Under the pieces are notes generated by a model. That model did not search any database and was not told where the DNA came from. It saw nothing but the letters and a program-made list of their open reading frames with translations. Shown here one piece after another: positions 7,924 through 16,390 of a stretch of DNA of 64,000 nucleotides (its first letter is position 1; every line of letters starts with the position of its first letter). The position numbers and the translations under genes are program-made. The DNA is taken from assembly GCA_030532895.1 (NCBI GenBank), contig JAUNKF010000009.1, forward strand, positions 60,375-124,374, given 5' to 3'. This DNA is from Lautropia sp. Its GTDB lineage: Bacteria > Pseudomonadota > Gammaproteobacteria > Burkholderiales > Burkholderiaceae_E.

Positions 7924-9201
7924 ATGGCATGGTGTGCGGATCGAGGTGCAGGCGATCAACGAAAGCCTGAAGGCGGGCCATGGAAGTGGCTCGTGCTGGT
8001 GCCTGTGTTGTGGTGCTTGTGGCCTGTGACGATATCGGCGGGCGAGGATGCCGTGCCGCCGTTACCCTGGCCGGCGAGAGAGGCGGTGATCCACGTGGCG
8101 GGCAAGGCGGTGAGCCTGCCGATACCGCCCGGCTTCGTGAACACGCCGGCGCGCCTGCAAAACACTTATCAGACGCTGGGCATTCTGCCGGGGCAAGGAC
8201 AGGTGCCGTTGGTGGCATTGGTGCCCAACGCCTGGAATGAGCGCTTGATGGTGCAAGCTGCCGTCAGGGCGGCCGAAGAGACGCTTCAGTCAAGCTCGAT
8301 GCCATCCGTGTCGACGGAAACCGGGGTGACTGCGGCAAGTGGGTCTGCCGGGATCGCATCCGTATTCGGGGCGCATGGGCGAGGCGCATTCGGATTGATG
8401 CGTTATTTGTGGGTGAAGGCGCCTGAGCTGCAAGAAAGCCAGACGATGTCATTGGCCTCGTTTCAGGTGTTGCGCAACCATGTGCGGGAGGATCATGCCG
8501 AGCAGTTGTCCCGGCAGGCCGAGGCGGGCTTATCGGCATCGTCAGTATCGGGATCGGTGGCTTGGCGGCGGCTGTGGCCGCTGCAGGTCGACGAGGAGCG
8601 GATGCTGATTTATTCGGCTGAAAACCGGTTGACGATGGGGAAAGAAGGGAAGGCGGGAAAATCGGGTGAACCCGTTGAACACGTTGAACCCGTTGAACCC
8701 GTTGAATCCGCACAGGCGGGGGCGTTCGGGATAGAGACTGGCCAAGCGGGCCGGACACTGATCCAGACGCAGACCCTGGCAATGCTGTACGTGGCGGATC
8801 GGCTCCTGTTCCTGCAAGTGAATGGGGGGCCTGGCGATCTGGCGTGGACGCAGGCGCTGATGAAACGCTGGACGCAAGCCATTCTGCAGGCCAATCCGAC
8901 GGTGCTTCGAGGGCCGTCGACTGTGGCGCAGGCATCGGTGCAAACAGCTGTGATCAGTGCGCAGAAGGCCGTGCAAGCCTTGTCGGGTGGCGCTGGTCTG
9001 GAGGCGGTGGTGATGCAGACCGGGGATGAAGCTGACGGTACGCTGATGCCGGCATCCATGCCGTGGCAGATGCCCGCCGAGAAGCGCGCAGAGGCGCCGT
9101 TGGCTTCAACCAGGGTGAAGATGCTGCTGCCGGGTCTGATCTGTGCAGCCGCCTTGTTGTGGGGATGGCGGCGTTTTCGGGGGAGTAGGCACTCGTTCTG
9201 A
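7924..9201 (+). CDS. Putative envelope protein with signal and C-terminal anchor, unknown function
   Basis: I do not recognise a family. The proposed ATG at 7924 gives 425 residues with an N-terminal hydrophobic segment (WKWLVLVPVLWCLWPVTISA) that could be a signal peptide or anchor. A long polar region follows, and a C-terminal hydrophobic helix (LLPGLICAAALLWGW) ends in basic residues, as in a tail-anchored periplasmic protein. Around 8666-8709 a 9-nt tandem repeat encodes repeated Val-Glu-Pro. ATG codons at 7777 and 7882 are also in frame, but the residues before 7924 look non-coding. The gene converges on the ribbon-helix-helix gene. Confidence 0.6.
   Translation: MAWCADRGAGDQRKPEGGPWKWLVLVPVLWCLWPVTISAGEDAVPPLPWPAREAVIHVAGKAVSLPIPPGFVNTPARLQNTYQTLGILPGQGQVPLVALVPNAWNERLMVQAAVRAAEETLQSSSMPSVSTETGVTAASGSAGIASVFGAHGRGAFGLMRYLWVKAPELQESQTMSLASFQVLRNHVREDHAEQLSRQAEAGLSASSVSGSVAWRRLWPLQVDEERMLIYSAENRLTMGKEGKAGKSGEPVEHVEPVEPVESAQAGAFGIETGQAGRTLIQTQTLAMLYVADRLLFLQVNGGPGDLAWTQALMKRWTQAILQANPTVLRGPSTVAQASVQTAVISAQKAVQALSGGAGLEAVVMQTGDEADGTLMPASMPWQMPAEKRAEAPLASTRVKMLLPGLICAAALLWGWRRFRGSRHSF
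8666..8709 (+). repeat. 9-nt in-frame tandem repeat
   Basis: The unit GTTGAACCC recurs about five times with single-base variants, giving a VEP-type peptide repeat. Such a tract can expand or contract without shifting frame. Confidence 0.8.
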
Positions 9202-9202
9202 A

Positions 9203-9239
9203 CCCTGATGAGCGCTCGGCTTGTCGTTGGTGATCAGGG
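9203..9239. terminator. Hairpin between convergent genes
   Basis: CCCTGAT (9203-9209) pairs with ATCAGGG (9233-9239), directly after the stop of one gene and before the stop of the convergent one. There is no long T tract on either strand, so this is a weak terminator candidate. Confidence 0.35.
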
Positions 9240-9241
9240 CT

Positions 9242-9493
9242 TCATTCTGCGGCAGTCAGCATGGACTTGTTGCTGCATGGGTCTATTCCTGTCTGAAGGC
9301 CGCTTTTCCCTGCAAAGATGGGTAACTCAATGGGGGTAGTAACGGAGGCTGTGCTGCCTCCATTGTCTTGGCCATGAGCGTAACGCTCCAGAAAGGCTCG
9401 AACCTGAGCACTGATTGATGTGCCTTCCTGTACCGCCCGCAAACGGGCCAGTTTGACGATACGCTCATCAAGGGTAACAGTGAGGTTGGTCAT
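9242..9493 (-). CDS. Orphan ribbon-helix-helix antitoxin-like regulator
   Basis: The first 50 residues (MTNLTVTLDERIVKLARLRA, then VQEGTSISAQVRAFLERY) form a ribbon-helix-helix DNA-binding domain of the kind found in VapB/FitA antitoxins. The 35-residue tail would normally wrap a toxin. The ATG at 9493 is chosen because upstream residues lack conservation and would run through the operator-like palindrome. No PIN-domain or other toxin gene is adjacent: the next gene downstream is convergent and encodes an envelope protein. The protein is therefore either an orphan antitoxin or a plain repressor. Confidence 0.75.
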   Translation of the reverse strand: MTNLTVTLDERIVKLARLRAVQEGTSISAQVRAFLERYAHGQDNGGSTASVTTPIELPIFAGKSGLQTGIDPCSNKSMLTAAE

Positions 9494-9501
9494 GGTCGTT
9501 G

Positions 9502-9540
9502 ATGTCACGAAAAGGCGTGCTTCACGTATTTTCGTGACAT
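9502..9540. promoter_or_regulatory. Palindromic operator upstream of the ribbon-helix-helix gene
   Basis: ATGTCACGAAAA (9502-9513) and TTTTCGTGACAT (9529-9540) are perfect 12-bp inverted arms, and CGTG/CACG pair again inside the loop. The palindrome begins 9 bp upstream of the start codon, the expected place for autoregulation by the encoded repressor. Confidence 0.65.
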
Positions 9541-9673
9541 GAATCGCTTGAGTCAACGGGAGGGCGATAGTCTGGTCAGGATCTGGCGGCAGCATGAACC
9601 GAGTTGGTGGGAAAAGCGCTGGCTCCGGTCACGCCATTGCGTCAGCCGGAGCCAGTCGTCCGGGCGGTGCCGA

Positions 9674-10732
9674 TTACAAGCGTGGCCAGGGTTGTGAGCG
9701 CGTCACCCAGGTTTGGGAGCCGCCTTCCGTCAATTCGGAGGGAAAGGAATAGCGTTCGTCGGTGACCTCGATGCGATCAAAGTTCAGGGCCATGCCAAAT
9801 TGCCAGTTCTCGGGCACGCTCCAGACGACGCAGGTGTTGCGATGTATGGGGGCGAAGCTGCCGTAGCCGCATAACTTCACCTGCCGATCCTCGTTGCCTT
9901 GTTCGACAGAGAGGCTGTAGTAGGCGTTTTCTCCCAAGTTGGTTTTATAGGTATAGGCCTGGATCGTCGTCTTGAAGGGTACGGTGTCCGTTTTGGCAAT
10001 GGCCTTGGGCGCAGGTGCTTCCAGATGATGACCATCCGGGCCATTGATGATGGCCGTTTGAATCATGCGCATCTTCGCGCTGAGGATGATGCCCTCCGGC
10101 GTGACTTTCACGGGAATTTGGGCACGGTGACTCAGCACGTATTCCGGTGGATGTTCGCTCTGGCGTTGGGGCGGATTGGGGTTGTGGCTGCCTTGATGAC
10201 TTTCCAGACCGTAGATGAAATCGCTGTTGGCCAGCAAGAAATGGCCATCCGGGGTACGGGTGTATTCAGGCGCTGGTGCGCCCTCAGGCTGGACGAGCCG
10301 GAATGTCTGGTAGGTGGCGAGTGTCGGCCAGGCCGGGTCATAGTCCGGATCGGGTTGCATGGTTTTCCAGTCAACCGGGAAGGCGGTGATGAGGTCGTCG
10401 CTGAGATGACCTTCCGGGCTTTCCTCCATCGACAGGCCGAGCATCGTGTGCAGCAATTCGCCGCTGATGCCATCCGGGGTGATGGGGGCGTTGCCTGCCT
10501 CCTGGTTGGTGCCCTGGGCGTCATCGTCCTGGCCGGGCTGTGCAGGCGGTTGCGGGTTGTGTCCTGAGCCAGCGTCACTGCCTGATGCACCGGGTGTGCT
10601 TGGCGCACCCGATGCGCTTTCTGGGGGTTGAGGTTGTGGCGGCGTGGACTGATCGGCCAAGGCGTGGCCGGCGATCAGGGCGATGGCCACCGCCAGGACG
10701 CTACGGGCCGGGAGGGGAAGATGCGAGGACAT
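9674..10732 (-). CDS. Exported protein of unknown function, paralogue A
   Basis: The protein has 352 residues with a signal peptide that probably ends after A26 (AGHALA). Residues 29-95 are rich in Pro, Ser, Gly and Gln and look disordered. The remaining domain contains the segments FRLVQPEGAP, CGYGSFAPIHRNTC and VVWSVPENW. The pattern C-x-VW-x-VP-x2-W near the C-terminus also occurs in the downstream neighbour (11207-12265), which is also 352 residues long, so the two look like diverged paralogues. No enzyme motif is visible. A 10-bp-arm palindrome sits just upstream of the start. Confidence 0.7.
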   Translation of the reverse strand: MSSHLPLPARSVLAVAIALIAGHALADQSTPPQPQPPESASGAPSTPGASGSDAGSGHNPQPPAQPGQDDDAQGTNQEAGNAPITPDGISGELLHTMLGLSMEESPEGHLSDDLITAFPVDWKTMQPDPDYDPAWPTLATYQTFRLVQPEGAPAPEYTRTPDGHFLLANSDFIYGLESHQGSHNPNPPQRQSEHPPEYVLSHRAQIPVKVTPEGIILSAKMRMIQTAIINGPDGHHLEAPAPKAIAKTDTVPFKTTIQAYTYKTNLGENAYYSLSVEQGNEDRQVKLCGYGSFAPIHRNTCVVWSVPENWQFGMALNFDRIEVTDERYSFPSELTEGGSQTWVTRSQPWPRL

Positions 10733-10745
10733 GGCACTTATCTCC

Positions 10746-10768
10746 TGTGAGTCTGGTACAGACTCACA
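10746..10768. promoter_or_regulatory. Palindrome upstream of exported protein A
   Basis: TGTGAGTCTG and CAGACTCACA are perfect 10-bp arms around GTA, 13 bp before the start codon. This could be an operator or a 5'-UTR stem-loop; nothing distinguishes the two. Confidence 0.5.
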
Positions 10769-11206
10769 GCTTAGAAGCTTGGTTGTGGCGCCATGTGTCG
10801 TGGGGGGCAGTGTTTATGGTTAATTGAAATAAAGTGTTTATTTGTCGGTTGTTTTGACTGCTCGTTCAAGATGCCGCCGGTCTGAGCTTGGTGCGAGTCA
10901 TGTATTGATTCGATCCTGTGGGAAGGCTTCAAGCTTGAGGCTGCGACGTTCTGGGGGCCTGGACTTCAAGAATGTTGGGTCGTGTGCGCCAAAGAGGGCA
11001 TCTGTACTTTGGGTTGGCGTGACGGCATGGTGTGGCGTTGGTGTGTGCAGACCGCTGGCGGGTGAGAATAGGGGCGTGATGGCGGTGCGATGGATGTGTG
11101 ATTTGGCGAAGCGGGGGAGGTCGTGGGGGAAAGGTCATCCTGCCCCGGCGAAGGTGTTGCAGAGACAGGATGGCCTGGTACACGGCAGGCTGCCGTGCGC
11201 TTTTTG
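10769..11206. other. Gene-free interval
   Basis: Open frames exist on both strands but none has a ribosome site, a signal or a recognisable family, and they overlap one another. The part near 10800-10860 is AT-rich and could hold the promoter of exported protein A. Confidence 0.4.
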
Positions 11207-12265
11207 TTATGGCTTGGCCTCAACCTGGCCGGCCCAGCGCAGCTTCACCGACACATGACGCCTGGCTTCCTGGCCGCGGTGCCAGCGCAGGGGTACGTGG
11301 ACGTGGCGGGTGAGGTGAACGCCTTGCGCCAGATTGTCGCTGTCCTGCTCTGGCCATCCGGCCGGTACCTTCCAGACGGAACACAGTTTCCACAGCGCGG
11401 TGGCGTTGGCCTTTTGCCCGGCCGCATCGCTCCGGTGGGTGTTCACGCACAGCTCGAAGCTGTTGTTTGGTACCGAAATGTTTTCGATGGTGAGGTGCAC
11501 GGCGCGTCGTACACCATCTTCGCCGGTGAGTTCCCAGTTATCGAGGTCGCCGGCTGGGTAGGGGCGGCGGGTGTTGATGACCCGAATGCCCTTGAAACCT
11601 AGTGGGGGAGGCATGGCACCTAGTTGAATGGGCTGATCCCAGTGTGGGGTGCCATGTTTGCGTGCTTCTCGCCAGTGAAGTGAGGTTAGGTAATAAACAT
11701 TTCCTTGGCGCCGATCGAAATTGTTGATGACCGGGTTGAAACCATAGGTGAAGCTGTAACGGTCATGCTCGACACGTTCGCCCCGACGGTTGGGCACATG
11801 GGTGCGCACGAAGTTTTCCACGACGTAACGTGCTTGGCCGGTACGGCCTACATCCGCTTCGGCGCGCAGGAAGAAATCGACGGTGGACAGATGCAGCAGG
11901 CTGTTGGGCAGTTTGATCCGTGACACCGGTTGGAGTGTCAGCGGTTTGTCGGCTGTTCCGATGCTGGTGTGTAGTACTCGCACCAGCACGTCTCCTCGCA
12001 CACCTTGCTCGGAAATGGGTGCAACCACATGGGGTTTGCTAATGGGATCTCTGAAGTCTTCATCTCCCGGTGGCGTTTGCTGCGGCGTGGCCGTGGTGCC
12101 GGCTTGTGCGTTGGGGGTTGTGGCTGCAGCCTCGGCGGGGGCTTTGGTGGTGAGCGATGTCTGTTCAGGGGGGCTGGCGCCCATGTCCTGGCCGCTGCCG
12201 CCGCAAGCCGCCAGTACGGCCAACGCCAGCACACTGAGTGGGTAGCGGAGCTGATGTGGGGTCAT
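11207..12265 (-). CDS. Lipoprotein of unknown function, paralogue B
   Basis: The N-terminus is a lipoprotein signal with lipobox LAAC (C21). A Thr/Ala/Pro-rich linker (about 25-75) leads to a domain containing ISEQGVRGDVLVRVLH, RQGNVYYLTSLHWREA and LCSVWKVPAGW. The C-terminal C-x-VW-x-VP-x2-W pattern and the overall length of 352 residues match its neighbour at 9674-10732. The ATG at 12265 has GGAGG 6-7 nt upstream on the coding strand. The gene lies upstream of paralogue A on the same strand, separated by about 470 bp. Function is unknown; the outer membrane is the likely location. Confidence 0.75.
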   Translation of the reverse strand: MTPHQLRYPLSVLALAVLAACGGSGQDMGASPPEQTSLTTKAPAEAAATTPNAQAGTTATPQQTPPGDEDFRDPISKPHVVAPISEQGVRGDVLVRVLHTSIGTADKPLTLQPVSRIKLPNSLLHLSTVDFFLRAEADVGRTGQARYVVENFVRTHVPNRRGERVEHDRYSFTYGFNPVINNFDRRQGNVYYLTSLHWREARKHGTPHWDQPIQLGAMPPPLGFKGIRVINTRRPYPAGDLDNWELTGEDGVRRAVHLTIENISVPNNSFELCVNTHRSDAAGQKANATALWKLCSVWKVPAGWPEQDSDNLAQGVHLTRHVHVPLRWHRGQEARRHVSVKLRWAGQVEAKP

Positions 12266-12711
12266 GAGAGTCCTCCGAGTGGATGAGTCAGAAATTCTCA
12301 TGGTCGGGCCTGTGCATCGTTATGTGTATGTCGATGTGCGGGTGTAATGGAAAGTTTTCTGTCAGTGTTGCTGTTTTGTTGCTTGGTGCTTTCAGTTTGG
12401 CACGGAAAATCGCCGATCAGGACGTTTTTTGGTGGGCGTCTTGGAGGGGCGTAGCGGCTTTTCATGATGATGAGCGGTTTGGTCTACGTGGCCTTGTTGT
12501 GGGGGGCTTTTTTTGGGGCATCGGTAGCAGCGCTGAGGCCGTTGGTGATGATTCGTTGCGACGAGATGTGCATCAAACTCGTTTGCTGGCATGAGCTGGC
12601 ATGAGGCCGTGTTAGGGATATCGCCAATTTTTTTGGCGCGGCTGATGCGCTTCAATGACAGCCAGACAGACACCGGCTGCCAACGTTGCCAGCACGGGTG
12701 TCGGGCAGCAA
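12266..12711. other. Intergenic region with amiE promoter and leader
   Basis: No gene is supported. A 10-nt direct repeat of GCTGGCATGA lies near 12589-12608. The stretch 12660-12710 can form nested stems (for example GACACC with GGTGTC) just before the leader terminator, where an AmiR-responsive RNA would be expected. I cannot define the two ANTAR hexaloops with confidence. Confidence 0.4.
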
Positions 12712-12758
12712 AGCCTGAACACGTTTCCCGATGAGGGACGCGCGTTCGGGCTTTTTTT
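12712..12758 (+). terminator. Leader terminator (attenuator) upstream of amiE
   Basis: AGCCTGAACACG pairs with CGCGTTCGGGCT, an inner TCCC/GGGA pair closes the loop, and a run of seven Ts follows. The structure lies about 77 bp before the amiE start. In Pseudomonas aeruginosa, amiE is controlled by AmiR-dependent antitermination at exactly such a leader terminator. Confidence 0.85.
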
Positions 12759-12834
12759 GTTTTGGCGCGAGAGAACGTGCCGGGAAAGGGCGGATTGGTC
12801 GTCCGTCCTTCTGAAACACCAGGAGGAGACTGTC

Positions 12835-13872
12835 ATGAGACATGGAGACATTTCGAGCAGCAACGATTGCGTGGGGGTGGCCGTCGTCAATTACAAGATG
12901 CCGCGGCTGCATGACAAGGCCGGGGTGCTGGAGAATGCGCGAAAGATTGCCGACATGATCGTGGGCATGAAGCAGGGCTTGCCGGGGATGGATCTGGTGA
13001 TCTTTCCCGAGTATTCGACGCAGGGCATCATGTATGACCCGAAGGAGATGTATGAGACGGCCTGCACCATTCCGGGGGAGGAAACGGCGATTTTTGCCGA
13101 GGCTTGCCGCAAGGCGAAGGTGTGGGGCGTGTTTTCGTTGACGGGTGAGCAGCATGAGGAGCATCCGAACAAGGCGCCGTACAACACGCTGATCCTGATG
13201 AATGATGAAGGCGAGATCGTTCAGCGTTATCGCAAGATCATGCCGTGGTGCCCAATCGAGGGCTGGTATCCGGGCGACAGCACCTATGTGAGCGAAGGGC
13301 CGAAGGGCATGAAGGTGAGCCTGATCATCTGCGATGACGGCTGCTACCCGGAAATCTGGCGGGATTGCGCGATGCGGGGCGCCGAGCTGATCATCCGCTG
13401 CCAGGGCTACATGTATCCGTCGAAGGAGCAGCAGATCATGGTCTCCAAGGCGATGGCCTTCATGAACAACTGCTATGTGGCGGTGGCCAATGCCTCGGGC
13501 TTTGATGGGGTGTATTCCTTCTTTGGCCATTCGTCCATCATCGGTTTTGATGGCCGCACGTTGGGCGAGACGGGCGAGGAAGAAATGGGCATCCAGTATG
13601 CCGAGCTGTCGAAGAGCCTGATCCGTGATGCGCGGCGTAACGGCCAGTCGCAGAACCATCTGTTCAAGCTCGTTCATCGTGGTTATACCGGCGGCATCAT
13701 GTCAGGCGAAGGCGATCGCGGCGTGGCGGCTTGCCCCTACAGCTTCTATACCCAGTGGGTCAATGATCCGGAAGGCACGCGCGAGATGGTCGAATCCTTC
13801 ACGCGCAAGACGGTGGGCGCGCCGGAGTGCCCGATCGAGGGGATTCCGAATCAGGAACCGACCCATCGTTGA
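12835..13872 (+). CDS. amiE: Aliphatic amidase
   Basis: This cytoplasmic amidase (EC 3.5.1.4) hydrolyses short-chain aliphatic amides to the acid and ammonia, allowing their use as carbon and nitrogen sources. The N-terminus [11 protein letters not shown] and most of the chain match AmiE of Pseudomonas. The nitrilase-superfamily triad is present at E59, K134 and C166. The length of 345 residues is right. The ATG has AGGAGGAG upstream. A leader terminator lies between the promoter region and the gene. Downstream genes belong to the ami operon but are damaged, so the gene may have lost its normal inducer control. Confidence 0.97.
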   Translation: MRHGDISSSNDCVGVAVVNYKMPRLHDKAGVLENARKIADMIVGMKQGLPGMDLVIFPEYSTQGIMYDPKEMYETACTIPGEETAIFAEACRKAKVWGVFSLTGEQHEEHPNKAPYNTLILMNDEGEIVQRYRKIMPWCPIEGWYPGDSTYVSEGPKGMKVSLIICDDGCYPEIWRDCAMRGAELIIRCQGYMYPSKEQQIMVSKAMAFMNNCYVAVANASGFDGVYSFFGHSSIIGFDGRTLGETGEEEMGIQYAELSKSLIRDARRNGQSQNHLFKLVHRGYTGGIMSGEGDRGVAACPYSFYTQWVNDPEGTREMVESFTRKTVGAPECPIEGIPNQEPTHR

Positions 13873-13909
13873 GTGTGACGGGGCTTGATGCATGACGAAC
13901 CTGGGGCAT

Positions 13910-13927
13910 GGGGCTGTTTTCAGCCCC
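13910..13927 (+). other. Stem-loop after amiE
   Basis: GGGGCTG and CAGCCCC are perfect 7-bp arms around TTTT. There is no T run after it, so it may stabilise the amiE mRNA end rather than terminate transcription. Confidence 0.45.
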
Positions 13928-14033
13928 TGTCTCGGGCGGAATCGATCTTGCTTGAAACGCGGCAGGGATACCGAACCAGGCGCTGGATGACAGGCGCTGG
14001 TCGTTGAACGGGAATGAGTGGATGGGAGACAGG

Positions 14034-14891
14034 ATGAGTAAGCCCATGTCTGGCGGGGGGCGTATGGATGCAAGGGGGACGGGAGAGGATCCGCTGGCAG
14101 ACTTCCGGATTCGTGAGGAGCCTTTCTATCGGCCGGCCGGCAACGAGGTGATGCTGTATGAGCGGGCCTATGTACATCGGCTGCCACTGATCCTGAAAGG
14201 GCCGACCGGGTGTGGCAAGACACGTTTTGTCGAGTACATGGCCTGGCGGCTGGGCAAGCCGCTGGTGACACTGGCGTGCAACGAGGACATGACGGCGTCG
14301 GATCTCGTGGGCCGTTATCTCCTCGATGCCGAGGGCACGGCCTGGCATGATGGGCCGCTGACGCTCGCGGTGCGTCATGGGGGCATCTGTTACCTGGACG
14401 AGGTGGTGGAGGCGCGGCAGGACACGACGGTGGTGATCCATCCGCTCACCGATGCGCGTCGTGTGCTCCCGCTGGACAAGAAAGGCGAAGTGGTTCATGC
14501 GCATCCGGATTTTCAGTTGGTGGTGTCCTACAACCCCGGTTATCAGAGTAGCGCGAAGGACATGAAGCCCTCGACGCGGCAGCGCTTTGCCGCGCTGGAT
14601 TTCGATTATCCGCCAGCTGCGGTGGAGGCCGAGATCGTGGCGCACGAGGCGGGTATCGACCGGGCCCTGGCGGCCGACATCGTGCAGGTGGCCGAGGCGA
14701 CCCGCGCACTGAAGCATCGTGGCCTGGATGAAGGGGCATCGACGCGGATGCTGATTTATGCGGGCCTCCTGATCCGTGACGGCATCTCACCGCGTGACAG
14801 TTGCGAGATGACGATCGTTCGGGCACTGAGCGATGACCCGGATGTGGGGCTCACGCTTCGGCAGTTGGTGCAGGCGCGTTTTGGTGATTGA
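14034..14891 (+). CDS. MoxR-type AAA+ ATPase of the CbbQ/NirQ/NorQ family (AmiB-like)
   Basis: This is an AAA+ ATPase that acts as a remodelling chaperone together with a NorD/CbbO-type vWA partner. The Walker A motif GPTGCGKT lies at residues 56-63, Walker B in ICYLDEVVEAR, and sensor-1 in VVSYNPGY. The ATG at 14034 follows GGGAGACAGG; earlier in-frame ATGs at 14004 and 14022 are less well placed. In Pseudomonas an ATPase gene (amiB) likewise follows amiE. Its expected partner, the next gene, has lost its vWA domain, so the pair may no longer work. Confidence 0.88.
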   Translation: MSKPMSGGGRMDARGTGEDPLADFRIREEPFYRPAGNEVMLYERAYVHRLPLILKGPTGCGKTRFVEYMAWRLGKPLVTLACNEDMTASDLVGRYLLDAEGTAWHDGPLTLAVRHGGICYLDEVVEARQDTTVVIHPLTDARRVLPLDKKGEVVHAHPDFQLVVSYNPGYQSSAKDMKPSTRQRFAALDFDYPPAAVEAEIVAHEAGIDRALAADIVQVAEATRALKHRGLDEGASTRMLIYAGLLIRDGISPRDSCEMTIVRALSDDPDVGLTLRQLVQARFGD

Positions 14892-14970
14892 TGGTGGCGT
14901 GGCCTGTGTCATGTTCCTGGTGCCTTGGTATCGGGGGGCTTTTGCCATACCTTTCAAGGAGTGATGCCTG

Positions 14971-16020
14971 ATGGTGTCTGAGCGTGGCGCCCGGCGTGCT
15001 GGCCTGCCCTCTTCTGCCGGGCTGATGGATGATCAGGCGCGAGCCTGTCATCGCTTGGGCATGCTGGCCACGGCGATGGCCGGGCGAGCGGTGACGGTGC
15101 AGCCGCTGGTGTCCGTGCCTGCTGGGTCGGGCGGCGGGCTGCCGGGCGCGCGGCCGTTGCCGGCACGGGCGGTGCTGGGTGTACAGCAGGATCAGGATGC
15201 GCCGGGTGAGGGGCTGAGCCTGATGGTGCCGGTGTCGGTGCTTGAGGTGGCCGTGTCGGGGTCTGAGGTGTTGGCTGTGGCGATGGTGGCGCATGCGGTG
15301 GCCCATTTGCGCCATTCGCCGCTGAAGCAGGACAGTCAGCGCTTGAAGCCGATGGGGGTGGCCGTGGTGTCGGCCATCGAAGATGCGCGCGTTGAGCACT
15401 TGTTGTTGCAGCAGTATCCGGGCGCCCGTGCCTGGTTCGAGGCGTGCCGGGTGGCCCCGCCCGATCCGGATGATCTGGGTTTTACCGCCTTGATGGCACG
15501 GCTCGATCGGGCCTTGGCGGATCCTTCGTGGCCTGATGGGCATTTCTGGGTGGAGAAGGCCCGGCGACTGTTTCTGGAGACGCAGGCGCAGCAAGGCTTG
15601 GCTGACTACGGGGCTTTTCGGGCGGTGGCTTCCATCCTGGGGAATGATCTGGGGCAGATGCGGGTGCGGATGGATCCGCAGCACTTCGTGGTGCCGAGTG
15701 CCTACCGGGATGACAACAGTTGTCTGTGGCTGTTTCCGGCGCAGCATCAGGCACCGGAAGAGGCGTTGACGTTGCAGCAGTCACCCCCCGTGGCGCCGCC
15801 GCCCTCGGGCTTGCCACCGCCCGCCGAAGATCAGCAGGTGGAGGCGGTCTTGCCGGATGAGGGCGTGCTGGCGCGCTACCAATATCCGGAATGGGATCGG
15901 CGGCTGGCGCGGATGCGCCCGGACTGGTGCACGGTGCTGGAGCGCTGGCCGGCCTGGCAGGCGGCGTCGGCGCAGGCGGTCTCGCACGCTCGTCGTTCGG
16001 GCTGGATGCCGCTGGGTCGG
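14971..16020 (+). pseudogene. NorD/CbbO-like protein, C-terminal vWA domain lost by deletion
   Basis: The first 350 residues match the N-terminal region of NorD/CbbO proteins that partner MoxR ATPases: VAHAVAHL, KPMGVAVVSAIEDARVE, ILGNDLGQMRV, SAYRDD and YPEWDRRL followed by DW-x-TV. After about residue 350 the reading frame turns into Arg/Cys-rich nonsense that runs to a stop at 16506, while another frame encodes the C-terminus of AmiC. The vWA domain expected after YPEWD is missing entirely. The simplest explanation is a deletion that joined this gene to amiC out of frame near 15980-16030. The start at 14971 follows AAGGAG by 8 nt. Confidence 0.85.
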
Positions 16021-16388
16021 CTGCCAACCAGCGGTGTCTGGCACGGATGCGGGCACGTTTCGGGGCGGAGGCGTTGCCGAACCTGTGCTGGGAGTCGGCG
16101 TATTTTCAGATGCATCTGTTTGCCGAGGCGTTTCGGCAGTCCGGTAGTGACCATATCAATGATGTGTTGCCGTACTTGCTGGGCAGCGAGTTCGATGCAC
16201 CGCAGGGCAGGGTTCGTATCGACCCGGCCAATCACCATACCTGTCTTTATCCCCGCATTGGCCGGGCCAATCGGCAAGGGGGGTTCACGATCGTGCGTGA
16301 GGCGACAAGGCCCGTGGTGCCCGATCCCTATCTGGTCACGCATTCGTGTGGTGACTGGACGGCCCGGCTCGATACGCTGGAGGGCTGA
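16021..16388 (+). pseudogene. amiC: AmiC amide-sensor, C-terminal fragment
   Basis: About 120 residues read in the frame ending at 16388 (from NQRCLARMRARFG, through DAPQGRVRIDP and NHHTCLYPRIGR, to RPVVPDPYLVT and DW near the end) match the last third of AmiC. AmiC is the periplasmic-binding-protein-like amide sensor that holds AmiR inactive. The N-terminal two thirds are absent; the sequence upstream in this frame is the out-of-frame shadow of the NorD-like gene. The fragment has no start signal of its own and cannot bind ligand, since the binding cleft needs both lobes. Confidence 0.85.
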
Positions 16389-16390
16389 GG

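Noticed and set aside
10842..11258. Plus-strand open frame of 138 codons between the exported paralogues
   Set aside because: No ribosome site, atypical composition and overlap with the end of paralogue B.
12283..12594. Plus-strand open frame upstream of amiE
   Set aside because: No recognisable sequence, begins within the start region of the divergent lipoprotein gene, and lies in the amiE leader region.
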